A program made the position numbers and the translations under genes. 64,000 nucleotides of DNA, from NCBI RefSeq assembly GCF_013149275.1, contig NZ_JABGNA010000002.1, forward strand, positions 310,001-374,000, read 5' to 3'. The notes below the pieces were generated by a model that ran no database searches, was not told the origin of the DNA, and was given only the letters and a program-made list of their open reading frames with translations. This stretch comes from Mucilaginibacter sp. SG564. GTDB taxonomy: Bacteria > Bacteroidota > Bacteroidia > Sphingobacteriales > Sphingobacteriaceae. The first letter of the stretch is position 1. Each line of letters starts with the position of its first letter. This document shows, in pieces, positions 17,189-25,865 of the stretch.

Positions 17189-19693
17189 TTACTGTCCCAC
17201 CATAAACACCGCGTTGCTGAACAGCAGTTTGCCGTTTTCCCAGAAACTGCGGAACAACGGATCATCAACCATATAGATCACCGAGCCGCGACCCTGTGAT
17301 TGCACACCCAGCAACAAGCCATTATTGATTTTTTGTTTGGACTGTGCACCCACAAAACCCGATACGTAGCTGTTCTTTTTCACCGTACCTACGTTCCAGC
17401 CATCTTCGCTGCTTAAATAGTCATAAATATCGTCATTTAGTTTTAGCGAGTAATAATAGTTGGGTAAACCGAAACCAAGCGGGTGTGTATTATCCAGCGT
17501 GAGCTTAAATATAGCGCCTGGGATCATGGAGCGGATGGCATCACGATCTCGGTCGCCATATATTTTAATATTCTCTTTTTCTTTGGCCTCGGCTTTTTCG
17601 TCCTTCTTCTCTTCTTTCTTTTTCAGGGCGAAACCTTTTTTATCAGCCAGTTGCGCTACCGCGTTATCCAGGGCTATTAATCTGCCGCCATCACGGATCC
17701 AACCCTGCAGTTTCTCTGACGGAAAATCATCATAATTACCATCCGGAAAAATAGCCACATCAAAATCGGCAAGCCGGGTACGACCAAGACTCTGATAGTT
17801 TACCAACGTAATAGGATAACCCAATTGCTGTTCAAACAAATGCCATACCTCGCCCATGGCTTCGGCGTTTACGCCCTCGCCAGATATGAGCATTACGCGG
17901 GGCTGGCGGATATACCTTACGGCATCCGAGCCCAGGTCTGATCCTTTATCCACAAAGCCCGAAGCCAAAGGCGTTAATCCTTCATTTAATGCAGCTGCCG
18001 TTTGGGTAACTACCTGATCAAAATCGCCCCTATCGTTACTGGCCCTGGTGATGAGCAATGAGCCAGCCATGAATTTTTTACCGGCGGCTTCAAACGGTTT
18101 TTCGGAGTAGCGCACCTTAATATTCTTTTTGAGCAAAGCGGCCAAAAACCGCACATCATTAAGCGATTGCCAGTTGGCCACATAAGCATAGGCATGGGTA
18201 TTAATCAGCGGCTGCGGCTCAACAATGCCCGAAATTGTACTGGCCGGTTTTAACGACTCTTTTACGCCATAGGTTTTTAAGCCATAAGCATAAGGGAGCG
18301 CCCAGCCCGTAATATCATAAGTATTGGAGTCGGCAATAAAGGTTTTGGGTTCTAGCAATACATGCAGCAGCACCGCTTTGGGCTGATGCGCGTTGATCAC
18401 CATATCATTGGGCCCTACTTTATATTGCTCGGTTTTGCCGGTAAAATAATCGTACCCGATAACGGTTTTATTGCCTAAGCCAAAACCATACTGGATACCA
18501 TTACGACCCAGCATTTTGGCCAGGGTATTGATGTTATTGTTATTATCGTTTTTGATCACATAGGTTTTATACTCGCCCGGAGGATTGGTACGGTTATTAT
18601 CATAAAATTTCTTAAACTCCTCCAGCAGTTTCGGGGCGTTGGCCGATGCTATTTCAACTGTGCTTAAACCTGTGGTATGGTGATGCGCTATCCGCTGGGC
18701 AAAGGTAAGCGTATCGCCACTACGGGTAAGCACGGCCAGCCCGGCACTGATACCACCCTGCTCATAGGTCATGCCGATGGAGCCATTATATAAAGGATAA
18801 GTATCGCCATAAGATGGATAAAGCAGATCGAACTCCTGCTTGGTAAAATACATCCAGCCATTCTGATCAAAGTATTTGGCGTTGTTTTTACCGATGGTCA
18901 CCTGGAAATCGCGCTGCCATTTGGTGATATCTTTATGATATGGCTCGGCAGCGGGGGCAAAATAATAAGGCGCGTTATATCCCTGTTCATGATAATCAAC
19001 ATGAACTTCGGGCAGCCATTGGTTAAACAGGCCTACACGTGCCTGCGTTTCTTTTTGTGCCTGCCAGGCCCAGTCGCGGTTCAGGTCAAAATAATAATGG
19101 TTGATGCGTCCGCCGGGCCACGGCTCTACGTGCTCACGGGCTGTGGGGCTGGCATCGGGAACAGCGCCTCGCACCGAATTATAGAAATGTACATAACGGT
19201 CGCGCCCGTCGGGGTTCAAACAGGGGTCGATAACCACGACCGAGTTTTTGAGCCAGGCTTTTGTGGTCGTATTTGCAGGGTCAACCATATCAAACAAGGT
19301 CCACATGGCGGCCTCGCTTGATGCCGGTTCGTTGCCGTGTACGTTATAGCTCAGCCAGGTAATGATGGGCGCGTTGGCAATGGTGGTACCGCCCTCCATA
19401 CCAGCCAAACGCAGGTTGTTGTGCCGTATCTCTTCCAGGCGACTAATATTCTCGTCCGAGGCGATGAACATGGCCAGCAGCGGGCGACCTTCATTGGTAC
19501 TGCCAAACTGCTGCAGCTTTACATTTTTTGATGCCTGGGCAATATATTTAAAGTACTCCACAATGCGGTAATGCGGTGTAAACTGGTCGCCCAGTTTATA
19601 TCCCAGGAATTCATCGGGCGATTGTATTTTTTGTGCAAAAGCAGCCGATGCGGAAGCAACAGCTATTAAAATAAGGAGTAGCTTTTTTAGCAT
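17189..19693 (-). CDS. Secreted M14-family zinc carboxypeptidase
   Basis: Exported metallopeptidase of 834 aa. A signal peptide ends AFAQ near residue 21. The M14 zinc site is visible: NVHGNEP gives His119 and Glu122, VDYHEQG gives the third ligand near His235, and MTYEQGG near residue 320 is a candidate for the catalytic glutamate. The substrate-binding word LNPDGRDRY is near 159-167. The C-terminal half (about 480-834) has glutamine-amidotransferase-like features and a Lys/Glu-rich linker. Such long M14 proteins are common in Bacteroidetes and probably degrade peptides in the periplasm or outside. The gene is monocistronic and enclosed by GATGTGC repeats on both sides. Confidence 0.88.
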   Translation of the reverse strand: MLKKLLLILIAVASASAAFAQKIQSPDEFLGYKLGDQFTPHYRIVEYFKYIAQASKNVKLQQFGSTNEGRPLLAMFIASDENISRLEEIRHNNLRLAGMEGGTTIANAPIITWLSYNVHGNEPASSEAAMWTLFDMVDPANTTTKAWLKNSVVVIDPCLNPDGRDRYVHFYNSVRGAVPDASPTAREHVEPWPGGRINHYYFDLNRDWAWQAQKETQARVGLFNQWLPEVHVDYHEQGYNAPYYFAPAAEPYHKDITKWQRDFQVTIGKNNAKYFDQNGWMYFTKQEFDLLYPSYGDTYPLYNGSIGMTYEQGGISAGLAVLTRSGDTLTFAQRIAHHHTTGLSTVEIASANAPKLLEEFKKFYDNNRTNPPGEYKTYVIKNDNNNNINTLAKMLGRNGIQYGFGLGNKTVIGYDYFTGKTEQYKVGPNDMVINAHQPKAVLLHVLLEPKTFIADSNTYDITGWALPYAYGLKTYGVKESLKPASTISGIVEPQPLINTHAYAYVANWQSLNDVRFLAALLKKNIKVRYSEKPFEAAGKKFMAGSLLITRASNDRGDFDQVVTQTAAALNEGLTPLASGFVDKGSDLGSDAVRYIRQPRVMLISGEGVNAEAMGEVWHLFEQQLGYPITLVNYQSLGRTRLADFDVAIFPDGNYDDFPSEKLQGWIRDGGRLIALDNAVAQLADKKGFALKKKEEKKDEKAEAKEKENIKIYGDRDRDAIRSMIPGAIFKLTLDNTHPLGFGLPNYYYSLKLNDDIYDYLSSEDGWNVGTVKKNSYVSGFVGAQSKQKINNGLLLGVQSQGRGSVIYMVDDPLFRSFWENGKLLFSNAVFMVGQ

Positions 19694-19738
19694 AGTAAAG
19701 ATACAGTTAAGTTATACGCTAATATGCAGAATTTAATT

Positions 19739-19886
19739 GATGTGCGAATGTGCAGATATTCAAATGTGCGGATGAAAAAGATATGCGGATGTGCAAATTT
19801 CAGATGTGCAGATGAAAAAACTGTTAACGTTGATTCAAGCATCATCCAAAATTTGCACATTTGCATATCTGCACATCCGCACATCT
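19739..19886. repeat. Inverted-repeat spacer of GATGTGCGGATG units
   Basis: Left arm 19739-19775 and right arm 19843-19886 are inverted copies over roughly 37 nt with few mismatches (GATGTGCG.ATGTGCAGATA type), and further units lie between them (19790-19814). The right arm ends 8 bp before the recQ start codon. Transcribed, it would form a long hairpin directly upstream of recQ. Confidence 0.8.
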
Positions 19887-19894
19887 AAACTGAC

Positions 19895-22051
19895 ATGACA
19901 CCCCAGGAGGCCCTTCAAAAATATTTCGGTTACAGCAAATTCCGGCACCAACAGGAGGCCATTATTCAGCATGTGTTAAACAAGCAGGATGTAATGGCGC
20001 TGATGCCTACTGGTGGTGGCAAGTCGCTGTGTTATCAGTTGCCCGCGGTATTGCTCAATGGGCTTACCATCGTGATATCGCCGTTGATAGCCTTGATGAA
20101 AGATCAGGTGGACAGTTTGAATGTAAGCGGCATCCCGGCAGCGTTTTTGAACTCGGCCCAAACACCCGAGGAGCAGCGCCAGTTGGTGGAGCGGCTAAGA
20201 AACAGCCAGGTAAAACTATTATATCTGGCACCCGAGCGTTTGTTTGGCGCTGAAAACAAACTGGTGCCATTTTTAAAAACACTCAACGTTGTACAAATAG
20301 CTATTGACGAGGCGCATTGCATATCGCAATGGGGTCACGATTTCAGGCCCGAATACCTGATGCTGGCCCAACTCAAAAATGAGTTCCCGAATGTGCCGGT
20401 TATCGCCCTAACAGCCACAGCCGATAAGCTGACGCAAAAGGACATCCTCGAAAAGCTGAACCTGCATCAACCTAAAGTATTTGTATCCTCATTTAACCGG
20501 GCCAATATCACTTACCGGGTTATCCCTAAAAAGAACAGTTTTAAACAGCTCATCGCTTTTTTAAACGAGCGCCCGGACGAATCGGGCATTATCTATTGTC
20601 TTTCGCGTAAATCAACCGAGGATCTGGCAGCCGACCTCAAAGATGAGGGCTTTGCCGCCGAAGCCTACCACGCGGGCCTTAACAATGAAATTAAAGCCAA
20701 AAACCAGGAAGCTTTTTTGCGTGATGATGTCAAGATCATTGTAGCCACCATCGCTTTTGGTATGGGTATCAATAAATCAAATGTGCGCTACGTGGTGCAT
20801 ATGGATCTGCCGAAGAATATCGAGGGTTATTACCAGGAAACCGGTCGCGCCGGTCGCGATGGTTTAGCGTCGGAAGCCTTGCTGCTTTATTCGCCGGGTG
20901 ATGCGGGTAAGCTGCAGCACTTTGCGCGGATTGAAGGCAACGAAGAGCAGAGCCGCATTATGCTCAACAAGCTGAACGATATGGTTCGGTACTGCCAGCT
21001 GCAAACCTGTCGCAGGCAATATCTCATGAATTATTTCGACGAGGCATTTCCACCGGATTGTGGCTCCTGCGATGTTTGTTTGACGGAGTTTAAGCGTTTT
21101 GATGGAACCCTGATCGCTCAAAAAGCACTGTCGGCAGTATCGCGGCTCAATGAACGGTTTGGGATTAACTATGTAATCGATTTTTTACGGGGATCCAAAA
21201 ATGAAAAGATCCGCGAAGAACATAAACAACTTAAGACCTACGGCATTGGCGCCGATATCAGTAAAGTGGATTGGCAACGTTACATCAGGGAGCTAATCAC
21301 CCTGGAATATTTACAGGTAACCGATGATGGCTACCCGGTATTGAAATTAACCGGCCAGAGCTCGCTGGTGCTTAAAGGCCTGCAAAAAGTTGAATTTATT
21401 GAAACACAAACCACCGAAGAGCACTATACCGAAGCCGCTCCACCGCATGAAGCCGAATTGCTGAATTTGTTGAAAAGCGTCCGTCGGGATATTGCCCAAC
21501 TGGAAAATGTGCCGCCATACATCATTGTTTCTGATGCTACCCTGCTGGAAATGGCCACCTATCTGCCCCAGAGTTTAGATGAATTGAGATTGATATCCGG
21601 CTTTGGCGATATTAAACTGGCCCGTTACGGTCGTGAACTTTTACAACCGGTAAAAGATTATTGCAAGGCCAAAGGTCTGGAATCAAAGATCGCCTATAAA
21701 TCACCCAAGCGGGAGCGCAAAACCAAAACGGAACGCCCTGCCCGCTCTCCGCGCAGCGGAACAGATACCCGTACCGAAACTTTTAACTTATACCGCCAGG
21801 GTAAAAATGCTACAGAAATAGCCGCGGCACGAGGTCTTTCGCTGGTAACTATCGAAAGCCATTTGAGCCATTTTGTACAAACCGGTGATCTGGATGTTAA
21901 AGAGCTCGTTGCCGAAAACAAGCTGACTATAATCATAGAAGCCGTAGAAAACTACGGTGCCGAACGCCTGGCCCCACTCAAAGAAGTACTGGGCGATGCC
22001 TACACCTACGGCGAAATCAAAGCCGTGATAAGCTGGATGAATAAAAATTAG
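19895..22051 (+). CDS. recQ: ATP-dependent DNA helicase RecQ
   Basis: 3'-5' DNA helicase of 718 aa acting in recombination and fork repair. Walker A TGGGKS is at residues 39-44, the DEAH box with ISQWGHDFRPEY near 137, and helicase motif VI near residue 320 (QETGRAGRDG). The zinc-binding cysteines are CRRQ, CGSCDVC near 365-395. An RQC winged helix follows, then an HRDC domain (about 520-595) and a C-terminal helix-turn-helix segment (about 620-665, GKNATEIAAARGLS). The HTH extension is usual in Bacteroidetes and Firmicutes RecQ. The start codon lies just after a large inverted repeat. Confidence 0.95.
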   Translation: MTPQEALQKYFGYSKFRHQQEAIIQHVLNKQDVMALMPTGGGKSLCYQLPAVLLNGLTIVISPLIALMKDQVDSLNVSGIPAAFLNSAQTPEEQRQLVERLRNSQVKLLYLAPERLFGAENKLVPFLKTLNVVQIAIDEAHCISQWGHDFRPEYLMLAQLKNEFPNVPVIALTATADKLTQKDILEKLNLHQPKVFVSSFNRANITYRVIPKKNSFKQLIAFLNERPDESGIIYCLSRKSTEDLAADLKDEGFAAEAYHAGLNNEIKAKNQEAFLRDDVKIIVATIAFGMGINKSNVRYVVHMDLPKNIEGYYQETGRAGRDGLASEALLLYSPGDAGKLQHFARIEGNEEQSRIMLNKLNDMVRYCQLQTCRRQYLMNYFDEAFPPDCGSCDVCLTEFKRFDGTLIAQKALSAVSRLNERFGINYVIDFLRGSKNEKIREEHKQLKTYGIGADISKVDWQRYIRELITLEYLQVTDDGYPVLKLTGQSSLVLKGLQKVEFIETQTTEEHYTEAAPPHEAELLNLLKSVRRDIAQLENVPPYIIVSDATLLEMATYLPQSLDELRLISGFGDIKLARYGRELLQPVKDYCKAKGLESKIAYKSPKRERKTKTERPARSPRSGTDTRTETFNLYRQGKNATEIAAARGLSLVTIESHLSHFVQTGDLDVKELVAENKLTIIIEAVENYGAERLAPLKEVLGDAYTYGEIKAVISWMNKN

Positions 22052-22056
22052 CTAAT

Positions 22057-22240
22057 TAGTATCAAGTATCAAGACAAAAAAATGCATAATTTAGTAGCAA
22101 GCAACTAGTATCAGGTATCAAGACAGAAAATGCATAATTTTAAGGCGTTTTAATACATCAATAGAAAAGTATCGGCATTTAAGAAAAAGTCTTGATACTT
22201 GATACTAACTACTTGATACCAGAATCAGCTACTTGATACT
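22057..22240. repeat. Inverted-repeat spacer of TAGTATCAAG units
   Basis: TAGTATCAAGTATCAAGAC at 22057-22075 recurs as a direct copy with one change at 22106-22124 and as a perfect inverted copy at 22189-22207. Further CTACTTGATAC units run to 22240. The direct copies extend into a shared AAAATGCATAATTT tail. The element fills the whole gap, from 6 bp after the recQ stop to 5 bp before the murF start. Same family as 34731-34823. Confidence 0.85.
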
Positions 22241-22245
22241 AAAAT

Positions 22246-23589
22246 ATGACTACTACTGAACAACTTTACAAGATATACCTCCAGCATCCCACAATAAGTA
22301 CCGATACCAGAAAAATTACACCGGGAAGCCTGTTTTTTGCGCTTAAAGGCGACAAGTTTGATGCCAATACCTTCGCACAGCAAGCTATAGAAGCCGGGGC
22401 TGCTTATGCCATTATCGATAACCAGGAGTATCAGCTGGGCAACCGCTATTTACTGGTTGAAGATGCGTTAACCGCTCTGCAGGATCTGGCCCGTCACCAC
22501 CGCCGGCAATTAAAAATTCCTGTTGTAGGGCTTACCGGCACCAATGGCAAAACCACTACCAAGGAACTTATCAACGCAGTATTATCCCAGCATTTTAAAA
22601 CCCAGGCCACACAAGGCAACCTCAATAACCACATCGGTGTACCGCTTACTGTATTAACCATTGATTCCACGCATGAGGCGGCCGTAATTGAAATGGGTGC
22701 CAATCATCAAAAGGAAATCGAATTACTTTGCAGCATCTCGCAGCCATCACACGGCCTGATCACCAACGTGGGTAAAGCGCATTTGGAGGGTTTTGGCGGC
22801 GTGGAAGGTGTAAAAAAGGGCAAAGGGGAATTGTATGATTTCTTAGCCACTCAACTCCCTGAAGGGGGAGCAAGCCGCATTGCTTTTATTAATAGCGATG
22901 ATACGGTGTTAATGGAAATGGCCGCTGCACGGCATTTACATCATGTAGTTTATTACGGCATACAAGATATTGATAACCTGATCAGTGGTGAGATCATCAA
23001 GAACGCGCCACTACTTACCATTCAGTGGACCAATAATACAACTGGCCAAACCTATACTGTGAAAACCCAGCTTACCGGGGCTTATAACCTCAACAATATA
23101 TTGGCAGCCATTAGCATCGGTACTTATTTTAAACTAAGTGCACAGGAAATAAACGCGGGTATCGAGGGTTATCAGCCCAAAAACAACCGTTCGCAAATTG
23201 TGCAAATGGCTACCAATACCCTTATTTGCGATTATTATAATGCCAACCCGAGCAGCATGGCCGTAGCTATCGAAAATATGGACAAGATTAGCGCGAAACG
23301 CAAGGTATTGATCCTGGGTGATATGTTTGAACTGGGTGATGAATCGCCTGCCGAGCACCTCACCATCCTTCAAAAAGCGCTGGATGTACCCGTTAATGAA
23401 CGGATATTTATCGGCAAGGATTTTGAAAGTCAAAAGTCAAAAGTCAAAAGTCAAAACCAGGCAGCCACTTTTTATTTAACGGCCGAAGAAGCCATTGCGG
23501 GGCTGAAAGCTCATCCCATAAAAAATTCCACCGTTCTGATCAAGGGTTCGCGGGGAATGGCTTTGGAGCGTTTGGTGGAGTTGTTTTAA
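22246..23589 (+). CDS. murF: UDP-N-acetylmuramoyl-tripeptide--D-alanyl-D-alanine ligase
   Basis: ATP-dependent ligase that adds D-Ala-D-Ala to the UDP-MurNAc-tripeptide, the last cytoplasmic step of peptidoglycan precursor synthesis. The 447-aa protein shows the Mur ligase order: N-terminal UDP-binding domain with STDTRKITPGSLFFALKG near 19-36, the P-loop GLTGTNGKTTTKE near 98-110, central motifs EMGANH and NVGKAHLEGFGG, and a C-terminal domain with ILGDMFELGDESP. Two stretches look like repeat units read in frame: TQLPEGGASR (DNA 22850-22876) and SQKSKVKSQN, encoded by four AGTCAAA units at 23428-23455. A change in repeat number would alter the last 45 or so residues. It overlaps the converging gene by 4 bp. 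Confidence 0.95.
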   Translation: MTTTEQLYKIYLQHPTISTDTRKITPGSLFFALKGDKFDANTFAQQAIEAGAAYAIIDNQEYQLGNRYLLVEDALTALQDLARHHRRQLKIPVVGLTGTNGKTTTKELINAVLSQHFKTQATQGNLNNHIGVPLTVLTIDSTHEAAVIEMGANHQKEIELLCSISQPSHGLITNVGKAHLEGFGGVEGVKKGKGELYDFLATQLPEGGASRIAFINSDDTVLMEMAAARHLHHVVYYGIQDIDNLISGEIIKNAPLLTIQWTNNTTGQTYTVKTQLTGAYNLNNILAAISIGTYFKLSAQEINAGIEGYQPKNNRSQIVQMATNTLICDYYNANPSSMAVAIENMDKISAKRKVLILGDMFELGDESPAEHLTILQKALDVPVNERIFIGKDFESQKSKVKSQNQAATFYLTAEEAIAGLKAHPIKNSTVLIKGSRGMALERLVELF

Positions 23590-24185
23590 TAAACACGAAG
23601 TATCTTCCCGGTAATATTGGTGTTAAGGCATTGCAGATAGGCATCGGTGATTTCGGTCATAGGTATAGCCCGTAATCCGGGAAAAAGATGACCGTAATCT
23701 TTTGCGGAATCTTCCACCATGCCGGGGCTCACCACGTTTACCCGCAAGCCTCTTTTCAGCTCTAAAGCAGCCGAAAGCACAAAACTATGCAACGCACCGC
23801 TCACCACACCACCACCGGTTACACCCTTGGCGGGTTCATCGGCAAATATGCCGGATGTAAGGGTAAATGAACCATTGTCATTTAAATAGTGCTGTCCGGT
23901 TAAAACCAACTGGGCCTGGCCAAAAAACTTGCCCCTCATATTATCATAAAGCGCGTCGGCAGTGAGTGTGTCAAAATCGTCCATAGCCCCCGATGCCGCG
24001 GTACATATCAATGCATCAACTGAACTTACTTTTTTAAACATTGCTTCGATAGCCTGCCCTGAAGTAATATCAACCCTGATGTCACCACTGTTTCTACCGG
24101 CGGTAATAATCTCATGACCGGGGCTTATCTGCTCCATGATCCTTTTTCCCACAGTACCTTGCGCACCTACGAATAATACCCTCAT
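23586..24185 (-). CDS. Short-chain dehydrogenase-like protein, atypical
   Basis: This 199-aa Rossmann-fold protein has a nucleotide-binding FVGAQGTVGKRI near residues 5-16 and the SDR word VVSPGMVEDS near 155-165. The expected active-site YxxxK is not present; the corresponding region reads GGGVVSGALHSF. It may be an inactive or unusually acting SDR, a subgroup found widely as short chain dehydrogenase without known substrate. It overlaps murF tail to tail by 4 bp and lies downstream of another SDR on the same strand, separated by 122 bp. Confidence 0.75.
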   Translation of the reverse strand: MRVLFVGAQGTVGKRIMEQISPGHEIITAGRNSGDIRVDITSGQAIEAMFKKVSSVDALICTAASGAMDDFDTLTADALYDNMRGKFFGQAQLVLTGQHYLNDNGSFTLTSGIFADEPAKGVTGGGVVSGALHSFVLSAALELKRGLRVNVVSPGMVEDSAKDYGHLFPGLRAIPMTEITDAYLQCLNTNITGKILRVY

Positions 24186-24307
24186 AATAGCTGTTATTTT
24201 ATCAGAACAAATTTAACAGCCTAAGTTTATTCCGGCTCAACAACACCTAATTGTAAGCACCTTACAAAAAGTAAGTATGGCCGTTAATATATAACGGCCA
24301 TAACTCA

Positions 24308-25048
24308 TTAACTATTAAACCCGCCATCAATGGTCATGATAGACCCAGTTGTAAAGCTTGCTGATGGGCCGGCTAAATAGGCCACCACCTCGGCTATCTG
24401 CTGCGGATCGCCATATTTGGGGATGGCCATTAAGCTGCGTGCTTTATCGGCATGGCCGCCATCTGCCGGGTTCATGTCGGTATTCACCGGCCCGGGCTGT
24501 ACCAGGTTCACCGTAATACCCTTCGGACCTAAATCGCGGGCTAACCCTTTTGTAAGACCAACCAATGCCGATTTGCTCATAGAATACAATGTTCCTTGTC
24601 CGGCAACCACCCTATCGGCCATATTACTGCCGATGGTAATAAACCTGCCCGATTTTTCCAGCTTTTGCGCTGCAAAAATGGCCGCCTCAAAAACCGCTTT
24701 TACATTTATATCCATAACAAAGCGGTAATCATCCAGCGTGTGATCTTCCATCGGCTTGCCGCCATAAACCCCGGCGTTGTTCACCAGGATATCCAGCTTC
24801 CCGAATTTTTCAACCGTTTGCGTTAAGGCCGAGGTTATTTCGTTCTCTAAAGCATTATCCGCTTTAACCGCCGATACATTTAATCCTTCACTGGTTAATT
24901 CATCCACCAATGCTTGCGCTTTTTCTTTCCCGTTTACATAGGTAAAAACCACGGTGGCGCCTTCCCGGGCCATTTGTTTTACTATCGCCGCGCCCATACC
25001 CCGACTGCCTCCGGTAACCAGGGCTATTTTATCTTTTAATTTTTGCAT
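24308..25048 (-). CDS. SDR family NAD(P)-dependent oxidoreductase
   Basis: Classical short-chain dehydrogenase of 246 aa: cofactor loop TGGSRGMGAAI near 13-23, NNAG near 88-91, active-site YSMSKSAL near 153-160, and PGPVNTDMNP near 183-192. The TGGSRGMG loop followed by a 3-oxoacyl-ACP reductase-like body is typical of broad-specificity reductases. It is divergently transcribed from the HxlR regulator with 94 bp between starts, a standard arrangement in which the regulator controls the oxidoreductase. Substrate unknown; an electrophile-detoxifying role is a reasonable guess given the HxlR partner. Confidence 0.88.
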   Translation of the reverse strand: MQKLKDKIALVTGGSRGMGAAIVKQMAREGATVVFTYVNGKEKAQALVDELTSEGLNVSAVKADNALENEITSALTQTVEKFGKLDILVNNAGVYGGKPMEDHTLDDYRFVMDINVKAVFEAAIFAAQKLEKSGRFITIGSNMADRVVAGQGTLYSMSKSALVGLTKGLARDLGPKGITVNLVQPGPVNTDMNPADGGHADKARSLMAIPKYGDPQQIAEVVAYLAGPSASFTTGSIMTIDGGFNS

Positions 25049-25072
25049 TACTGTTTGTTTTTAATACTGTTG

Positions 25073-25080
25073 CAAAGCTA
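25073..25080 (-). promoter_or_regulatory. -7 element for the SDR gene
   Basis: TAGCTTTG on the minus strand fits TAnnTTTG and lies 24 bp upstream of the SDR start codon. No clear -33 TTG is at the usual distance. Confidence 0.45.
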
Positions 25081-25092
25081 CCGCCAAACCCA

Positions 25093-25122
25093 TACATTTG
25101 TATATACTGATAAATTTGTATA
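25093..25122 (+). promoter_or_regulatory. HxlR promoter with direct-repeat operator
   Basis: Two -7 candidates, TACATTTG (25093-25100) and TAAATTTG (25111-25118), lie in a perfect direct repeat ATTTGTATA at 25096-25104 and 25114-25122, 18 bp apart. The repeat is centred between the divergent SDR and HxlR genes and is the best operator candidate for HxlR. Confidence 0.5.
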
Positions 25123-25142
25123 GTACTAACATAAATGTAAGT

Positions 25143-25541
25143 ATGAGAAAAGAAACCTCCACCAACCTGGAAAATGAGCAGCTGATCCTGGCCGGTTGTG
25201 GAACCTCCTACACGCTCGACCTAATCGGCGGCCGTTGGAAACCGCAGATCCTGTGGCGATTGCTATTGCAGGGCAGCATGCGTTATAGCCAGCTCAAAAA
25301 TTCCATGCCCAATGTTTCTGAACGGATACTGATTTTACAACTGCGTGAACTGGAAAAGGATAAACTCATCAGCAGGCAGGTTTACGCCGAAGTACCACCA
25401 AAAGTAGAGTACCGGCTAACCGATTTGGGCCTGAGCCTGAAACCCGTACTGTGTTGCCTGTCTACCTGGGGCGAAGCCAACCGACCGAATAGGGTTGAGA
25501 ACCCAGCACCGGAAGTTGTAATTGAAGGGGTGCAAGTTTAG
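25143..25541 (+). CDS. HxlR family winged-helix regulator
   Basis: DNA-binding regulator of 132 aa. The HxlR core is clear: LDLIGGRWKPQILWRLL near residues 24-40, RYSQLKNSMPNVSERIL near 47-63 as the recognition helix, and PPKVEYRLTDLG near 82-93 as the wing. Cys19 precedes the core in the place of the redox-sensing cysteine of YodB/HypR-type members, so it may sense quinones or other electrophiles. The start is taken at ATG 25143; an upstream in-frame start at 25098 would overlap the promoter repeats. Divergent from the SDR gene. Confidence 0.88.
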   Translation: MRKETSTNLENEQLILAGCGTSYTLDLIGGRWKPQILWRLLLQGSMRYSQLKNSMPNVSERILILQLRELEKDKLISRQVYAEVPPKVEYRLTDLGLSLKPVLCCLSTWGEANRPNRVENPAPEVVIEGVQV

Positions 25542-25617
25542 ATTGTAAAATCAATTCTCTTCATGTCAATGAGGATAGACACCAATAATGTTCGAAAGAA
25601 ATAAATTTCTGTCAAAT

Positions 25618-25858
25618 TTGTCATTTCGATGAGCCGAAGTGGGGATTTGTGTTAGCAGGCGAATAGAAATCTTGTACTATTTGCTAAGCCTGACGTATAA
25701 GATCTCTCCTCGTGTCTCGTTCGAAATGACAAATTCTTCTTATTCCACTCACAAACAGCCCATTAAGAATATCAATACTATACGTATACGCCCGGTAAAG
25801 CGGCCCTGCATATCGGGGATTGCCACGTCGTTCCTCCTCGCAATGACGAGCTAAATTA
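25618..25858. repeat. Cluster of dispersed Bacteroidetes-type repeats
   Basis: The 324-bp gap between hxlR and the FAD oxidoreductase contains no gene. It holds TCATTTCGATGAGCCGAAG (25621-25639), its degenerate inverted partner with TCGTTCGAAATGACAAA (about 25701-25732), and CGTCGTTCCTCCTCGCAATG (from about 25826). The last word recurs at 35866-35893. These are mobile-looking palindromic repeats often found between genes in this phylum. Confidence 0.65.
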
Positions 25859-25865
25859 AAAAGGC

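Noticed and set aside
19687-19884. 65-codon frame across the recQ upstream spacer
   Set aside because: It translates the GATGTGC inverted-repeat arms and has cysteine- and histidine-rich low-complexity sequence only.
23428-23455. Tandem repeat in murF as a CRISPR-like array
   Set aside because: The units are 7 nt with no spacers, and no cas gene is present in the window.
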